NCBI GenBank assembly: GCA_951812315.1
Contig: CATOSA010000040.1
Coordinates: forward strand, 43,082 to 107,081
Origin: an uncultured Burkholderiales bacterium
GTDB taxonomy: Bacteria; Pseudomonadota; Gammaproteobacteria; Burkholderiales; Eutrophovitaceae
Direction: 5' to 3'
DNA length: 64,000 nt
This document shows positions 29,864-39,833 of this stretch, in pieces. The position numbers were made by a program, and so were the translations under genes. The first letter of the stretch is position 1, and each line of letters starts with the position of its first letter. The notes under the pieces are model-generated. The model saw nothing but the letters and a program-made list of their open reading frames with translations. It was not told where the DNA came from and did no database searches.

Positions 29864-32131
29864 ATGAGATCAAACGACGACACTATCGTCAAAGACCTCG
29901 TCCTCATCGGCGGTGGGCATAGTCATGTGATTGTGCTCAAGAAGTTTGCGATGAAGCCGATGCCGGGTGTGCGCGTGACAGTCATCGCGCGAGACGTGCA
30001 CACGCCATATTCGGGCATGTTGCCCGGCTATGTAGCGGGCCATTACGGATTCGACGAAGTCCATATCGACCTGCGCCCGTTGTGCCAACTTGCCGGTGCG
30101 CGCCTCTATCACGATGTAGCCACGCGCATCGACGTTGACGCGCGGCAGGTCATTTGTGAAAGGCGCCCTGCGGTGCCTTACGACGCTGTTTCCGTAAACA
30201 TTGGATCGACGCCCAGTTTCAATGGCGTTTCGGGTGCCCGTGAATTTACGACACCGGTCAAGCCGATCAACAATTTCGTCGCCCGATGGCATCACCTGGT
30301 TGAACGAGTGTTGAACAGTCCGGGACCACACCGGATCGGCGTTGTTGGCGCAGGCGCGGGCGGCACCGAGCTGCTGCTCGCCATGCAATACCGGCTCGGC
30401 AACTTGCTTGCCGAGCGGGGACAACGCTCAGAGAACCTTGAGTTCCACCTGATCACGAAGTCGAAGATGATTCTGCCGGCGTTCTCGACCGGACTGAGGC
30501 GTCGCTTCGAACGGCTAATGCGCAGCCGCGGGATACACGTACACACCAATGCTGCAGCCGAAAAGGTCGAGCCAGGGGCGATTACCATCGATAATGGAAA
30601 GACAATCGAACTGGACGAGATTCTCTGGGTCACAGCTGCCGGCGCGCAAACCTGGCCTCGCGAATCCGGACTCGATGTCGATGACAATGGCTTTATCCAG
30701 GTTCGCGACACACTCCAGTCCACATCACACGCACACGTGTTTGCAGCTGGAGATATTGCGACCGTGGTCAATTATCCGCGACCAAAAGCGGGCGTATTTG
30801 CCGTGCGCCAAGGTCCGCCATTGAACGAGAATCTGCGCAGATTCCTGGTTGGCTGGCCAACCAGGCCGTTCAAGCCACAGCGTGACTTCCTGGCATTGAT
30901 CAGTACCGGCGATAAATTCGCGGTCGCGTCCAAATGGGGTTTCTCTGCACAAGGCCGCTGGGTATGGAACTGGAAAGACTGGATTGACCGTGGATTCATG
31001 CGCAGATTCAATGAACTGCCCGAAATGAAAACGGCAGAGAAGTCCCTGCCAAATCCAGATCTCGCCGATCAAGCCACTCGCGACGAATTTTCTGAAATTG
31101 CGATGCGCTGCGGCGGTTGCGGTGCCAAGGTCGGGGCCAATGTACTGACCCGGGCTCTTGCCGACCTACAGCCAGTCGCGAACGAAGACGTTCTGCTCGG
31201 TCTTGATGCTCCCGATGACGCCGCCGTCGTTCAAATACCCGAAGGCAAGGTGATGGTCCACAGCGTGGATTATTTCCCGGCGTTCATTGACGATGCGTAC
31301 GTGTTTGGTCAGGTTGCGGCCAACCACGCATTGAACGACATCTTTGCAATGGGCGCACAAGCGCAAACCGCGCTGGCCATCGCAACGGTTCCGTACGGTC
31401 TGCAGGCAAAAGTTGAAGCCTCCGTCCGTGAAATGATGACGGGTGCGGTGAAGGTTCTCAACGAAGCCGGCGCGACTCTGGTCGGCGGCCACACCAGCGA
31501 AGGGTCAGAACTGGCCCTGGGCTTCACGGTCAACGGCCTCGTTGATCGCGATGCGATTCTTCGCAAGGGCGGCATGACGCCCGGCGACGTATTAATCCTT
31601 ACGAAACGGCTTGGCACCGGAACATTATTCGCCGCGGACATGCGTCACAAGGCGAAGGGGCGCTGGATTGAGTCGGCATTGATCTGCATGCTTCAGTCAA
31701 ACCGCCAGGCGGCAACGTGCATATTCGATCATGGCGCCACCGCCTGCACGGACATTACCGGCTTCGGGTTACTCGGCCACACTATCGAGATGACCAAGGC
31801 GTCCGCAGTCAATGTAGAGATTGATCTCGAATCGTTGCCGATACTCGACGGTGCGCAGCAAACGACGCAGCTAGGAATATTGAGTTCCCTGCAACCTGCC
31901 AATCTGCGCTTTGGACAGCAAGTTCACAATTCGGGCAACGCTTTGCATCACGAAAACTATCCATTGCTTTTCGATCCCCAGACATCGGGTGGTCTTCTCG
32001 CAAGCGTGCCAACCGGGCAGGCTCAATCCTGCCTCAAAGCGCTTCATGATCTGGGCTATGGCAACGCTGCCGTTATCGGCCGTGCGACTGCAGCGAGCGA
32101 TTACCCGGAACTCGTCACGCTGGTCTTGTAA
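29864..32131 (+). CDS. selD: fusion of FAD/NAD(P)-dependent oxidoreductase and selenide, water dikinase
   Basis: N-terminal DLVLIGGGHSHVIVLKKFAMKPMPGVRVTVI NDH-like; C-terminal SelD MRCGGCGAKVGANVL ... GGHTSEGSELALGFTVNG ... CTDITGFGLLGHTIEM ... DPQTSGGLLASV. Confidence 0.92.
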   Translation: MRSNDDTIVKDLVLIGGGHSHVIVLKKFAMKPMPGVRVTVIARDVHTPYSGMLPGYVAGHYGFDEVHIDLRPLCQLAGARLYHDVATRIDVDARQVICERRPAVPYDAVSVNIGSTPSFNGVSGAREFTTPVKPINNFVARWHHLVERVLNSPGPHRIGVVGAGAGGTELLLAMQYRLGNLLAERGQRSENLEFHLITKSKMILPAFSTGLRRRFERLMRSRGIHVHTNAAAEKVEPGAITIDNGKTIELDEILWVTAAGAQTWPRESGLDVDDNGFIQVRDTLQSTSHAHVFAAGDIATVVNYPRPKAGVFAVRQGPPLNENLRRFLVGWPTRPFKPQRDFLALISTGDKFAVASKWGFSAQGRWVWNWKDWIDRGFMRRFNELPEMKTAEKSLPNPDLADQATRDEFSEIAMRCGGCGAKVGANVLTRALADLQPVANEDVLLGLDAPDDAAVVQIPEGKVMVHSVDYFPAFIDDAYVFGQVAANHALNDIFAMGAQAQTALAIATVPYGLQAKVEASVREMMTGAVKVLNEAGATLVGGHTSEGSELALGFTVNGLVDRDAILRKGGMTPGDVLILTKRLGTGTLFAADMRHKAKGRWIESALICMLQSNRQAATCIFDHGATACTDITGFGLLGHTIEMTKASAVNVEIDLESLPILDGAQQTTQLGILSSLQPANLRFGQQVHNSGNALHHENYPLLFDPQTSGGLLASVPTGQAQSCLKALHDLGYGNAAVIGRATAASDYPELVTLVL

Positions 32132-32258
32132 GACACTGGCGGCACCACACCCTGATTGTGAAACCAATTGTGCGATCGTGTACGTATTAAAGCGTGCAAT
32201 TGAAAAGCGGGGATAATGATTCGACACCCTCGTTCGACGAACGGCACAGGAGGAGAAA

Positions 32259-32858
32259 ATGACAGGCAAAGTAAAGTCCCGGCTTAGGGTCGCTATTCTT
32301 GCAACCGCACTGTCCTGCAATGCATTTGCCGGAGACGTCGAAGATGGCAATGCCGCTTACGACCGGGGCGATTTCGCGACCGCCCATGCGAAATACACGA
32401 TCGCTGCCAATCAGGGCGATTCATCTGCGCAAAACACGCTGGGCTTGATGTACGACCAGGGTCAGGGTGTCGCGCAGGACTACGAGCAGGCGGCCATCTG
32501 GTATCGCAAGGCTGCCGAGCAGGGGCATTCACGCGCGCAGTACAACCTGGCCGTGAAATACCAGTTTGGCCAGGGCGTGCCGGTGAACTTCAAGCAGTCG
32601 GTCTACTGGTTCATGATGGCCGCCGAACAGGGAAATGCGAGTTCGCAACACAGCCTTGGCGTCCTCTACGCCGAAGGCCGGGGTGTGCAGAGAGATCTGG
32701 TGCAGGCGTATGTGTGGACCAGTCTCGCTGCCGCGCAAGGTCACGACGGGGGCCGCACCAACCTTGAGATTTTCGAGCGGTTCATGACGCCCGAACAAGT
32801 CGTGGAAGCGCAGCGATTGACACAAGAGTGGGCAACGGACAGCGACTCGCGCATATAG
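32259..32858 (+). CDS. Sel1-like repeat protein, secreted
   Basis: Signal peptide; SAQNTLGLMYDQGQGVAQDYEQAAIWYRKAAEQGHSRAQYNLAVKYQFGQGVPVN repeats. Confidence 0.92.
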   Translation: MTGKVKSRLRVAILATALSCNAFAGDVEDGNAAYDRGDFATAHAKYTIAANQGDSSAQNTLGLMYDQGQGVAQDYEQAAIWYRKAAEQGHSRAQYNLAVKYQFGQGVPVNFKQSVYWFMMAAEQGNASSQHSLGVLYAEGRGVQRDLVQAYVWTSLAAAQGHDGGRTNLEIFERFMTPEQVVEAQRLTQEWATDSDSRI

Positions 32859-33114
32859 CAATACCCAGAGCCAGAGGCGGCGGACACAAACAATAGCGTG
32901 GGGATTCACTCTGGTCGCCTCTTGCGCCATGCTTGCGGAAACACTGGGACTGAGTACCCGATCTACGGTCACCTTTGCACAAGCGATCGCGACGTGCAAT
33001 CAGCGAATCTGCCGCACGCAAATCTACGCGCCTCCGCATCCGCACCCGATTCGCTAATTGTGCTTGCGAGACGCTAAACTCTGCGGAAGAATTCAATACC
33101 AAGGGAGGAACATC

Positions 33115-34668
33115 ATGCCGATACCGGCTGTTTACGATTGGGTCGCGCACCATGCAAGGGTCAGTCCGGATCGCGCAGCGTGGGCTGATATTGCGACCGA
33201 CGATGGTCCACGTGTAGCCGTGAACTGGCGCCAGGCCGACAATCGTGTCGGCCGGCTTGCTTCCATCCTGCGCAGTGAGCTTGGCGTCAAGCGCAGCGAC
33301 AGAGTCGCAATCCTGTCGCGTAACCGGGTTGAGTACATCGAACTGCAGTTTGCATGTGCACGGCTCGGTGCGATTTTCGTGCCGCTTAACTGGCGGCTGA
33401 CGATTCACGAACTCCAGTACATCGTGGCCGACGCCGCGCCAACGGTTCTCGTTGCCGACCCGGATTTCGAAGAGACCGCTGTCGATCTGGCGGGCCGCAC
33501 CAATACGCCACACTTGTTGAAGTTCGATGCGCAAGGCGCTGCGTCATCGGGTGACGCGCCCGGTTTCAATCGTCGGATGGCAGCCGCAGACCCGAACGCC
33601 GTGGTCATGCCCGAGCTTGATCACGACGATCCTTTTACGATCATGTATACGTCCGGCACGACCGGCCGGCCGAAAGGCGCGATCATCACGCACGGGATGG
33701 TCTTCTGGAATGTTGTCAATTTGAGCGAATTACACGACCTTTCGCGCAGCATGATGAATCTTTGTTTTCTGCCGCTATTCCACACCGCCGGGCTGAACTG
33801 TTACATGAACCCGGCGGCGATGCTCGGCGGTTCAACACTGGTGCTGCGTGATTTCGAGCCGGGCCCGGTTCTCGATCTGATTAACGATCGCGATCTTGGC
33901 ATTACACACATGCTTGGTGTGCCGGCAAACTACCTTTTCCTTGGGCAGCATGAGAATTTTTCGAGCACCGATTTCTCCGGATTAATCACCACCGCCATCG
34001 GTGGTGCACCCACCGCATTGCCGTTGCTGAAAACATGGGAAGCGGTCGGATGCCCGTTGATCCAGGCATTCGGAATGACGGAAACCAGTCCGATGGTGAC
34101 GTCGATTTCAAAAGAAATGGCTGTGAAGAAGGCAGGCAGCGCCGGCCTTCCTGGCATGCACACCGCGATCCGGATCGTCGGTGAAGACGGCAAGGATGTG
34201 GCACCCGGCGAGATCGGAGAACTGTGGTGCAAGGGACCGAACATCACGCCTGGCTACTGGAACATGGCTGACGCCACGGCTGAAACAATTACAGATGGCT
34301 GGCTGCACACCGGCGATGCCGTGCAAGCAGACGAGGATGGATATATCTTCATCGTGGACCGCTGGAAGGACATGTACATTTCCGGGGGAGAAAACGTCTA
34401 TCCGTCCGAAGTCGAGTCGGTGATTTTCGGGCTCGACGGCATTGCCGATGTCGCGGTCATCGGTGTGCCAGACGAGAAATGGGGGGAGGTCGGCCAGGCG
34501 GTGATTGTGCTCAAGCCCGATTGCAAGGTCGAGGAATCAACAATAATCAACTACTGCCGCGAGCGTCTCGCCAAGTTCAAGGTCCCGCAATCTGTACGTT
34601 TCATCGACGAACTGCCACGCAACGCAACCGGAAAGATTCTCAAGCGCGAGCTTCGTCCCAGTAAATGA
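33115..34668 (+). CDS. AMP-dependent acyl-CoA synthetase/ligase
   Basis: FTIMYTSGTTGRPKGAIITH; GWLHTGDAVQADEDGYIFIVDRWKDMYISGGENVYPSEVE; GKILKRELR. Confidence 0.95.
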   Translation: MPIPAVYDWVAHHARVSPDRAAWADIATDDGPRVAVNWRQADNRVGRLASILRSELGVKRSDRVAILSRNRVEYIELQFACARLGAIFVPLNWRLTIHELQYIVADAAPTVLVADPDFEETAVDLAGRTNTPHLLKFDAQGAASSGDAPGFNRRMAAADPNAVVMPELDHDDPFTIMYTSGTTGRPKGAIITHGMVFWNVVNLSELHDLSRSMMNLCFLPLFHTAGLNCYMNPAAMLGGSTLVLRDFEPGPVLDLINDRDLGITHMLGVPANYLFLGQHENFSSTDFSGLITTAIGGAPTALPLLKTWEAVGCPLIQAFGMTETSPMVTSISKEMAVKKAGSAGLPGMHTAIRIVGEDGKDVAPGEIGELWCKGPNITPGYWNMADATAETITDGWLHTGDAVQADEDGYIFIVDRWKDMYISGGENVYPSEVESVIFGLDGIADVAVIGVPDEKWGEVGQAVIVLKPDCKVEESTIINYCRERLAKFKVPQSVRFIDELPRNATGKILKRELRPSK

Positions 34669-34863
34669 CACCTGCATTATCTCTTCAAGCACGGCCAACA
34701 AGCCCTTTTCCGCCCACGCAGCTGCGAACGACGCCGTAAGCAATTCACAGAGAACAAGCCGCCACCGCCCACTTCATACGTTACGCATATTTTAAATCTT
34801 GATAGATGCAAAAAGTGGTTGACGGTAAATACGCTTGCCCGTGTAGGCTATGAATAAGCCGAT

Positions 34864-34900
34864 CAAGACCACGCTGCCCTAGAGCACGGGTCTTGTTTTT
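34864..34900 (+). terminator. putative intrinsic terminator
   Basis: CAAGACC...GGTCTTG stem followed by TTTTT. Confidence 0.5.
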
Positions 34901-34931
34901 CCAGCGGCATAAAATAGCGGGAGGAAACAAG

Positions 34932-35546
34932 ATGGCACGTTCGCACTCGGTGTTTGGGGAAACAACACTGATCTGGAGTCTGGCAGCTTTGGCGCTTGTC
35001 GCGACTCTAACGGCAAGCGCAGATACCGTGGTCTACAAAATCACTGATGCGCTCGGCAATGTCACCTATACAGACGAAGCGCCAAAAAAACCCGACCCGT
35101 CTGTTGTAGTCAAGACGCTCATCATTGTTCCACCGGAGTTCGGCAATGATCACGCGGCCGTCGATCCGTCGCTCGCTTACCCACCGATCGAAAAAGCCGA
35201 TGCGACGACTCTCGATTACGAAGTCGCAATTGTTTCGCCATTGCATGATGAGACCTTGCGCGCCAACAACGGCAATATCGTGCTTCGCGCCGCGATTATG
35301 CCGCCACTTCATCCCGGCCATGCGCTGCGTTTTTATCTCGGCAGCGAAGCCGTTGGAACGGTTCCCAACGTTGAGCTAGCGCTGGCGAATATCGATCGCG
35401 GAAGTTATAGCCTGCGCGTCGATGTCCTCGATGAAAACAGGGAAGTACTCAAAAGCAGCTCAAGCTCCATCTTCCACCTGCAGCGCACGTCTGCACTGGC
35501 CCCGACGCGCAAACCCCAGGCTTCGCCTCCGGCAATAAAGCGATGA
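34932..35546 (+). CDS. DUF4124-like secreted protein
   Basis: Signal peptide then TVVYKITDALGNVTYTDEAPKKPDPSVV. Confidence 0.7.
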   Translation: MARSHSVFGETTLIWSLAALALVATLTASADTVVYKITDALGNVTYTDEAPKKPDPSVVVKTLIIVPPEFGNDHAAVDPSLAYPPIEKADATTLDYEVAIVSPLHDETLRANNGNIVLRAAIMPPLHPGHALRFYLGSEAVGTVPNVELALANIDRGSYSLRVDVLDENREVLKSSSSSIFHLQRTSALAPTRKPQASPPAIKR

Positions 35547-35735
35547 CGGCCGCGCTGGTGGGAATAGGCGTTGATTACCGGACCGTCGGCCTGAGCGAGG
35601 CTACGCATATTCACGATTAACTGCCTCATTTCGAGGGTTGAGCGCCAGCGACTTGAGGATGGCCAGGGAACGTCAAAAGCGGTTTATAGTAATTACTGCG
35701 TTGAGCAACGACTATTCAATCGTAAGGAGCCACCA

Positions 35736-36068
35736 GTGATTACTGAAATTGTGACGTTTAAACTGCCCGACGGCAGTGTGCGCGAGGACGTATTCGCGAA
35801 TTTCGAGAAGACCGCACCGACCTGGGGCGACAACCCGGACCTGATTCGAAAGAATTATCTGTTTGACGCGGAAAAAGGCATCGCGGGTGGCGTCTACCTG
35901 TGGCGGGAGAAAGCACATGCACAGAAGTGGCATGGCGACGAGTTCCGCGAAAAAGTGAAAAAACTCTACGGTGCAGAGCCGACGAGCCAGTTTTTCGAGA
36001 CTCCCATCGTCGTGGACAACCTCGCCGGCGAAATCGTCAAAGATTCGAACGACGTTGCGCACGCCTAA
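35736..36068 (+). CDS. small dimeric alpha/beta-barrel (YdhR/monooxygenase-like) protein
   Basis: IVTFKLPDGSVREDVFANFEKTAPTWGDNPDLIRKNYLFDAEKGIAGGVYLWREKAHAQKWHGDEF. Confidence 0.6.
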   Translation: MITEIVTFKLPDGSVREDVFANFEKTAPTWGDNPDLIRKNYLFDAEKGIAGGVYLWREKAHAQKWHGDEFREKVKKLYGAEPTSQFFETPIVVDNLAGEIVKDSNDVAHA

Positions 36069-36176
36069 GCCCGGGTTGCCTTTATCTGCGGGCTCTCTGA
36101 TTGTGCACTGCAACTTGCCAAATCCGGTGGCATCGCGACAATGTTGGCGTTTCCTGTGTAGCACGACTGCGAACCC

Positions 36177-37343
36177 ATGAACGACATGACAGCGAGCGGC
36201 GCACGTTCAGCGGCCGCACATGCAGACTCGATGGCGGAGTATTTCGAAGCCGGGACACGCCGCGCCTATAAGCTGGGCAATCGCGGACCCATCCGGCTGG
36301 ATGCGAACGGCAAACTCGATCGCGAAATTCTCGACGCCTATTGGCAATACGGGTTCTACGTCTTCGAGAACGTAGTCAACGAGACAGAGCTGGCCGCTGC
36401 GGGCGGATGTCGAGCGGATGCTCGACCATGCTCCGGTTTCGCCGGACGCCGAGCAAGACGCCAAAGGCAGGCCAGCTTTTGGAACCGGGTTTGCACGCCC
36501 GCCCTACCGCTTCGCAAAACCGCTAAGCGATCCGCTCGGAGGCACCTCCAAAAACAAAGGCAGGCATCCGGTAAAAATGCATGAGGCAGCGCCACCCGAA
36601 GATGCGCCAGCGCACATCGTCGAACTCCTCTATGGCAATTTGCATCTGATGGACGCGACACTCCGGTTATACGGCCACCCGGGTTTGCTTGCAGTTGCGA
36701 AAGCCGTGTTGGGACCAGATTTCGTCCCGTATAACGAGGTCACCTTCATCAAGGAACCCGGCCTCGGTCCCTCTGTCGCCTGGCATCGCGACGGCACCAC
36801 GCACTGGAACGCTCCGGACTGGAATCACGGCGCTCACGGTTTTAATTTCATGACCCAGCTCTATCCGAGCACTGCCGGCAACGGCGTGTGGATTCTTCCG
36901 GGCAGCCACAAGCTGGGTCGGGACAAAGTCGACATCAGGAAAATGGTGAACGATGCAGGCTCCGAGCGAATCGCGGATGCCATACCGCTACTGTGTAACG
37001 CTGGCGATGCATTCATGCTCAACCGTCAAATGGTTCATGGCTCCTTTGCCAATTCCTCGCCAGACCGCCGCGTCACACTCAACGCTGGGTTTTTCCCGCG
37101 TGCGCGCGTTCAGGACGTACGGTGACCAACCTCGAAGGGAAGGTTTTGACCTTCGACACGGCACACATCAATGAACGAAGCCGAATGATCGCAATCGGAA
37201 TTGATGCGCGCCGGCAACGCTTTCCCGAAGAAACGCCGTATTGCTACCAACCACTCGCCCATCGCGCAGAAGAAAACCGATGGTGCGAAGAAACCCGGAC
37301 CAAGGTGGTGAAGGACTACAACGTACGGGACATGTATATCTAG
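36177..37343 (+). pseudogene. phytanoyl-CoA dioxygenase (PhyH) family protein in three frames
   Basis: Segments 36177-~36400, ~36400-37120 (VAWHRDGTTHW...MVHGSFANSSPDRRVTLNAGF) and 37122-37343. Confidence 0.75.
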
Positions 37344-37360
37344 TTGCATGCTTCACCAGC

Positions 37361-37391
37361 GTACGACGCAATAAGCGCAGCGCATTCCGCC
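37361..37391 (+). repeat. degenerate single arm of the element A/B repeat family
   Basis: GTACGACGCAATAAGCGCAGCGCATTCCGCC. Confidence 0.6.
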
Positions 37392-37421
37392 TCATTAAGG
37401 GTTTCGTGAAGATTTCGGGCT

Positions 37422-38258
37422 TCAGGTCGTCGGCATCGCCTTCCTCAGCAAACTCACGACCGGGATCATTCGCGAGATCGCGTTATGGCAGAAGTCATTC
37501 AGAGTCGACTCTATCTGCGCGCGTGAAGCATCAGGTGGTTGCGGGGCCTCGCTGATGGCCCCGGCCAACCGGGCACCGCATGCTTGTCCATTCGCAAAAA
37601 CCGAATCGATGCAGCGGTGCAATTCGCCATTTGCATCGAGTGGCGCAATGAGTGTCCAATACAACGCCAGATAACCTGGCCAGTGCGCAAGATGCCGCGG
37701 CATGCTGACGAGGACGTGGTCACGGCCGCGCGCGCCGAGGCGATTGATGGCGCGAACCAGTTCGGCAATTTCATCCGACGTTTCATGCAAATTCACCAGC
37801 GCCGGCAATGTCCCGTCGAACGCCTGTTGCGCTTCTTGTGGTACAGGCGCAGCGGTATCTTCCGTGGTCTCGTTGCGTAACATCGCAAGGAGCGTAAACA
37901 ACGCAATCAGATTGAGCGGATTACTTCTGTTATAGCTGTCCAGAATCCCGCGAATGGCGACTTCGGCTCCTGCATCAATATCGACGACGCGCAGCGCGGC
38001 AGTCGGGAGCATTGGTACAGCCGGTAGTTGTTGACCTTTGATCAACGCCAGCGCTTCGTTCTGGATTTGTCCGGATGCGTAAAGCGGCTTGATTGAAGAC
38101 CATGCCCACGCCAGCGCACCGGGCATGGTCGCGAGATTGCGCCAGATCAGATTGACCAGCGGAACGCCCAGCGTCTTTCGTATGTCGTCATACAGCTCTG
38201 CAACTTCGCCAGTCGCATCATTTTCGGTTATTGCCGGAACGGGATCACCGGAACGCAT
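37422..38258 (-). CDS. DehI-like (halocarboxylic acid dehydrogenase family) protein
   Basis: GEVAELYDDIRKTLGVPLVNLIWRNLATMPGALAWAWSSIKPLYASG. Confidence 0.6.
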   Translation of the reverse strand: MRSGDPVPAITENDATGEVAELYDDIRKTLGVPLVNLIWRNLATMPGALAWAWSSIKPLYASGQIQNEALALIKGQQLPAVPMLPTAALRVVDIDAGAEVAIRGILDSYNRSNPLNLIALFTLLAMLRNETTEDTAAPVPQEAQQAFDGTLPALVNLHETSDEIAELVRAINRLGARGRDHVLVSMPRHLAHWPGYLALYWTLIAPLDANGELHRCIDSVFANGQACGARLAGAISEAPQPPDASRAQIESTLNDFCHNAISRMIPVVSLLRKAMPTT

Positions 38259-38429
38259 GATTGAATCCTCCTCACTTCAAAATCGGCCACATTGTGCCGG
38301 TCGTATCGAGTCGGCAAACCGTTTTTGATTGCGCGGAATTCTCGCCGACTTTTGTGCCGTTAATAGCGAAGCACTACACTATTGTTCTGGAACATTACAG
38401 CATTCCGTTACATTGCAGAGAGGTCCTGT

Positions 38430-38711
38430 ATGGCCGATGTTGGAACCAAGATGATTTTCGAGAACGAGAAAATTCGCGTGTGGGAGTTCACACTCCAGCC
38501 TGGCGAGAGCGTTGATTCACATCGCCATGACCACGACTATTTTTTCTATCCGATCGAAGGTGGAACGCTTGAGGTTATACGCGAAAGTGGCGTAACCCGA
38601 CTCGATTTGAAAGCGGGCGAGGTCTACTTCCGCAAGAGCGGAGACACGCACGGGGCGAAAAACGTAGACGACCATCGTTACCACGAAGTACTGGTCGAAT
38701 TGAAGGCGTGA
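38430..38711 (+). CDS. cupin-domain protein
   Basis: FTLQPGESVDSHRHDHDYFFYPIEGGTLEVI ... AGEVYFRKSGDTHGAKNV. Confidence 0.8.
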   Translation: MADVGTKMIFENEKIRVWEFTLQPGESVDSHRHDHDYFFYPIEGGTLEVIRESGVTRLDLKAGEVYFRKSGDTHGAKNVDDHRYHEVLVELKA

Positions 38712-38807
38712 TTCTGTGACGGATATCAACGCCACTATGTAGCGCAATCCGGTGGTTAGCATCATGAGCAATCCTAACCCCGGTGCCAACTACACAGACT
38801 CTAATCC

Positions 38808-38838
38808 GGCGCAACGCGCTGCGCTTATTACGCCCTAC
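38808..38838 (-). repeat. single arm of the element A/B repeat family, opposite orientation to 37361
   Basis: GGCGCAACGCGCTGCGCTTATTACGCCCTAC. Confidence 0.65.
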
Positions 38839-38911
38839 GGGCTACGGGTTAAGTAGCAAGTAACTTTGAGGGCGAAGCCCTTGGCAGTTGCAAAAAGGGC
38901 GGCCAATAGAA

Positions 38912-38944
38912 AAGGCCATTCAGACAATCAGTCCGAATGGCCTT
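38912..38944. terminator. putative bidirectional intrinsic terminator
   Basis: AAGGCCATTC / GAATGGCCTT 10-bp stem, A-rich left and GGTTTT right flanks; end of the 38958-39326 gene. Confidence 0.65.
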
Positions 38945-38957
38945 GGTTTTACGCTTG

Positions 38958-39326
38958 TTATTGCACAGTCAACGCAGACTGGTGCAGCTGCGCACCGGAT
39001 GAATCAGTGACCGTGACGGTCCACTCTCCGGGCAAGTACAGAATTTTGCTGGACCAGGTACGCCACGAATCGCCGCCAATTTCCAGTTCAACGTCATACG
39101 ACTGTTCGCCGTTGGTCCAGTTGACCGTGAGGGTTTCACCCGCTCCGTCCACTACCCGCATCCACAGGTAGCCTGTTTCCTGGAGTTCGAAGGTACTGGT
39201 TTCACCGCTGATTTCGCGATCCACGACGCCTGTTCCGAGTTTCGCGTTCGATATCGATACTGCAGAAAACGCCGACAACGGCAGCCAGAGAGCGCAAGCA
39301 ACTACCAATGCAACAACTTTTCTCAT
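38958..39326 (-). CDS. hypothetical secreted protein
   Basis: Signal peptide MRKVVALVVACALWLPLSAFSA; followed by hairpin terminator. Confidence 0.6.
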   Translation of the reverse strand: MRKVVALVVACALWLPLSAFSAVSISNAKLGTGVVDREISGETSTFELQETGYLWMRVVDGAGETLTVNWTNGEQSYDVELEIGGDSWRTWSSKILYLPGEWTVTVTDSSGAQLHQSALTVQ

Positions 39327-39833
39327 CTCAATTCTCCTTACGTTTAAGCGGACAATCCAACTGCGATTTGCATTCTTCCTGACCTGCGAGTAACCCGTTC
39401 TCAGATCATTGAACTTGTCGCAAATCGGTTCGACCGGTGCTTCGGATTACCGACCTCGACGGAAGCAAAGTCGATACCATCCGGCGGCGTATACCTGGCA
39501 ACGCTGCTCGTCTTGATTGTGCCAAGGCAAACCTTCCCCTATGAAACGCCCACAACATTGGCATAGGGCCAGGCGAAAACGTCGTTCTGTAGTACATTTG
39601 GCGAGTCGTTTGCACGATGCCTACACTGTCGCCAAATAGAGACATCGTGAATTGAATACTGCGGTTTACCCTTAGGCCGAACCCATGCTGGTCATCTGAC
39701 CGCAATGCGGATCCCGGCGAGAAATACACGGATCCAGAACATTTGACAGCGCGCTGCCATGTGCCACAAACTGCTGCGCCGCGTTGTGGCGACGGCAGAC
39801 TGGCAACCCAACACCTGACTCTGGAATGAAAAT

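Noticed and set aside
31098-31130. Possible selenocysteine in the SelD active site
   Set aside because: Codons are TGC in RCGGCGAKV; no in-frame TGA.
32782-33534. 250-aa minus-strand ORF
   Set aside because: Antisense to the AMP-ligase start and Sel1 end; no signature.
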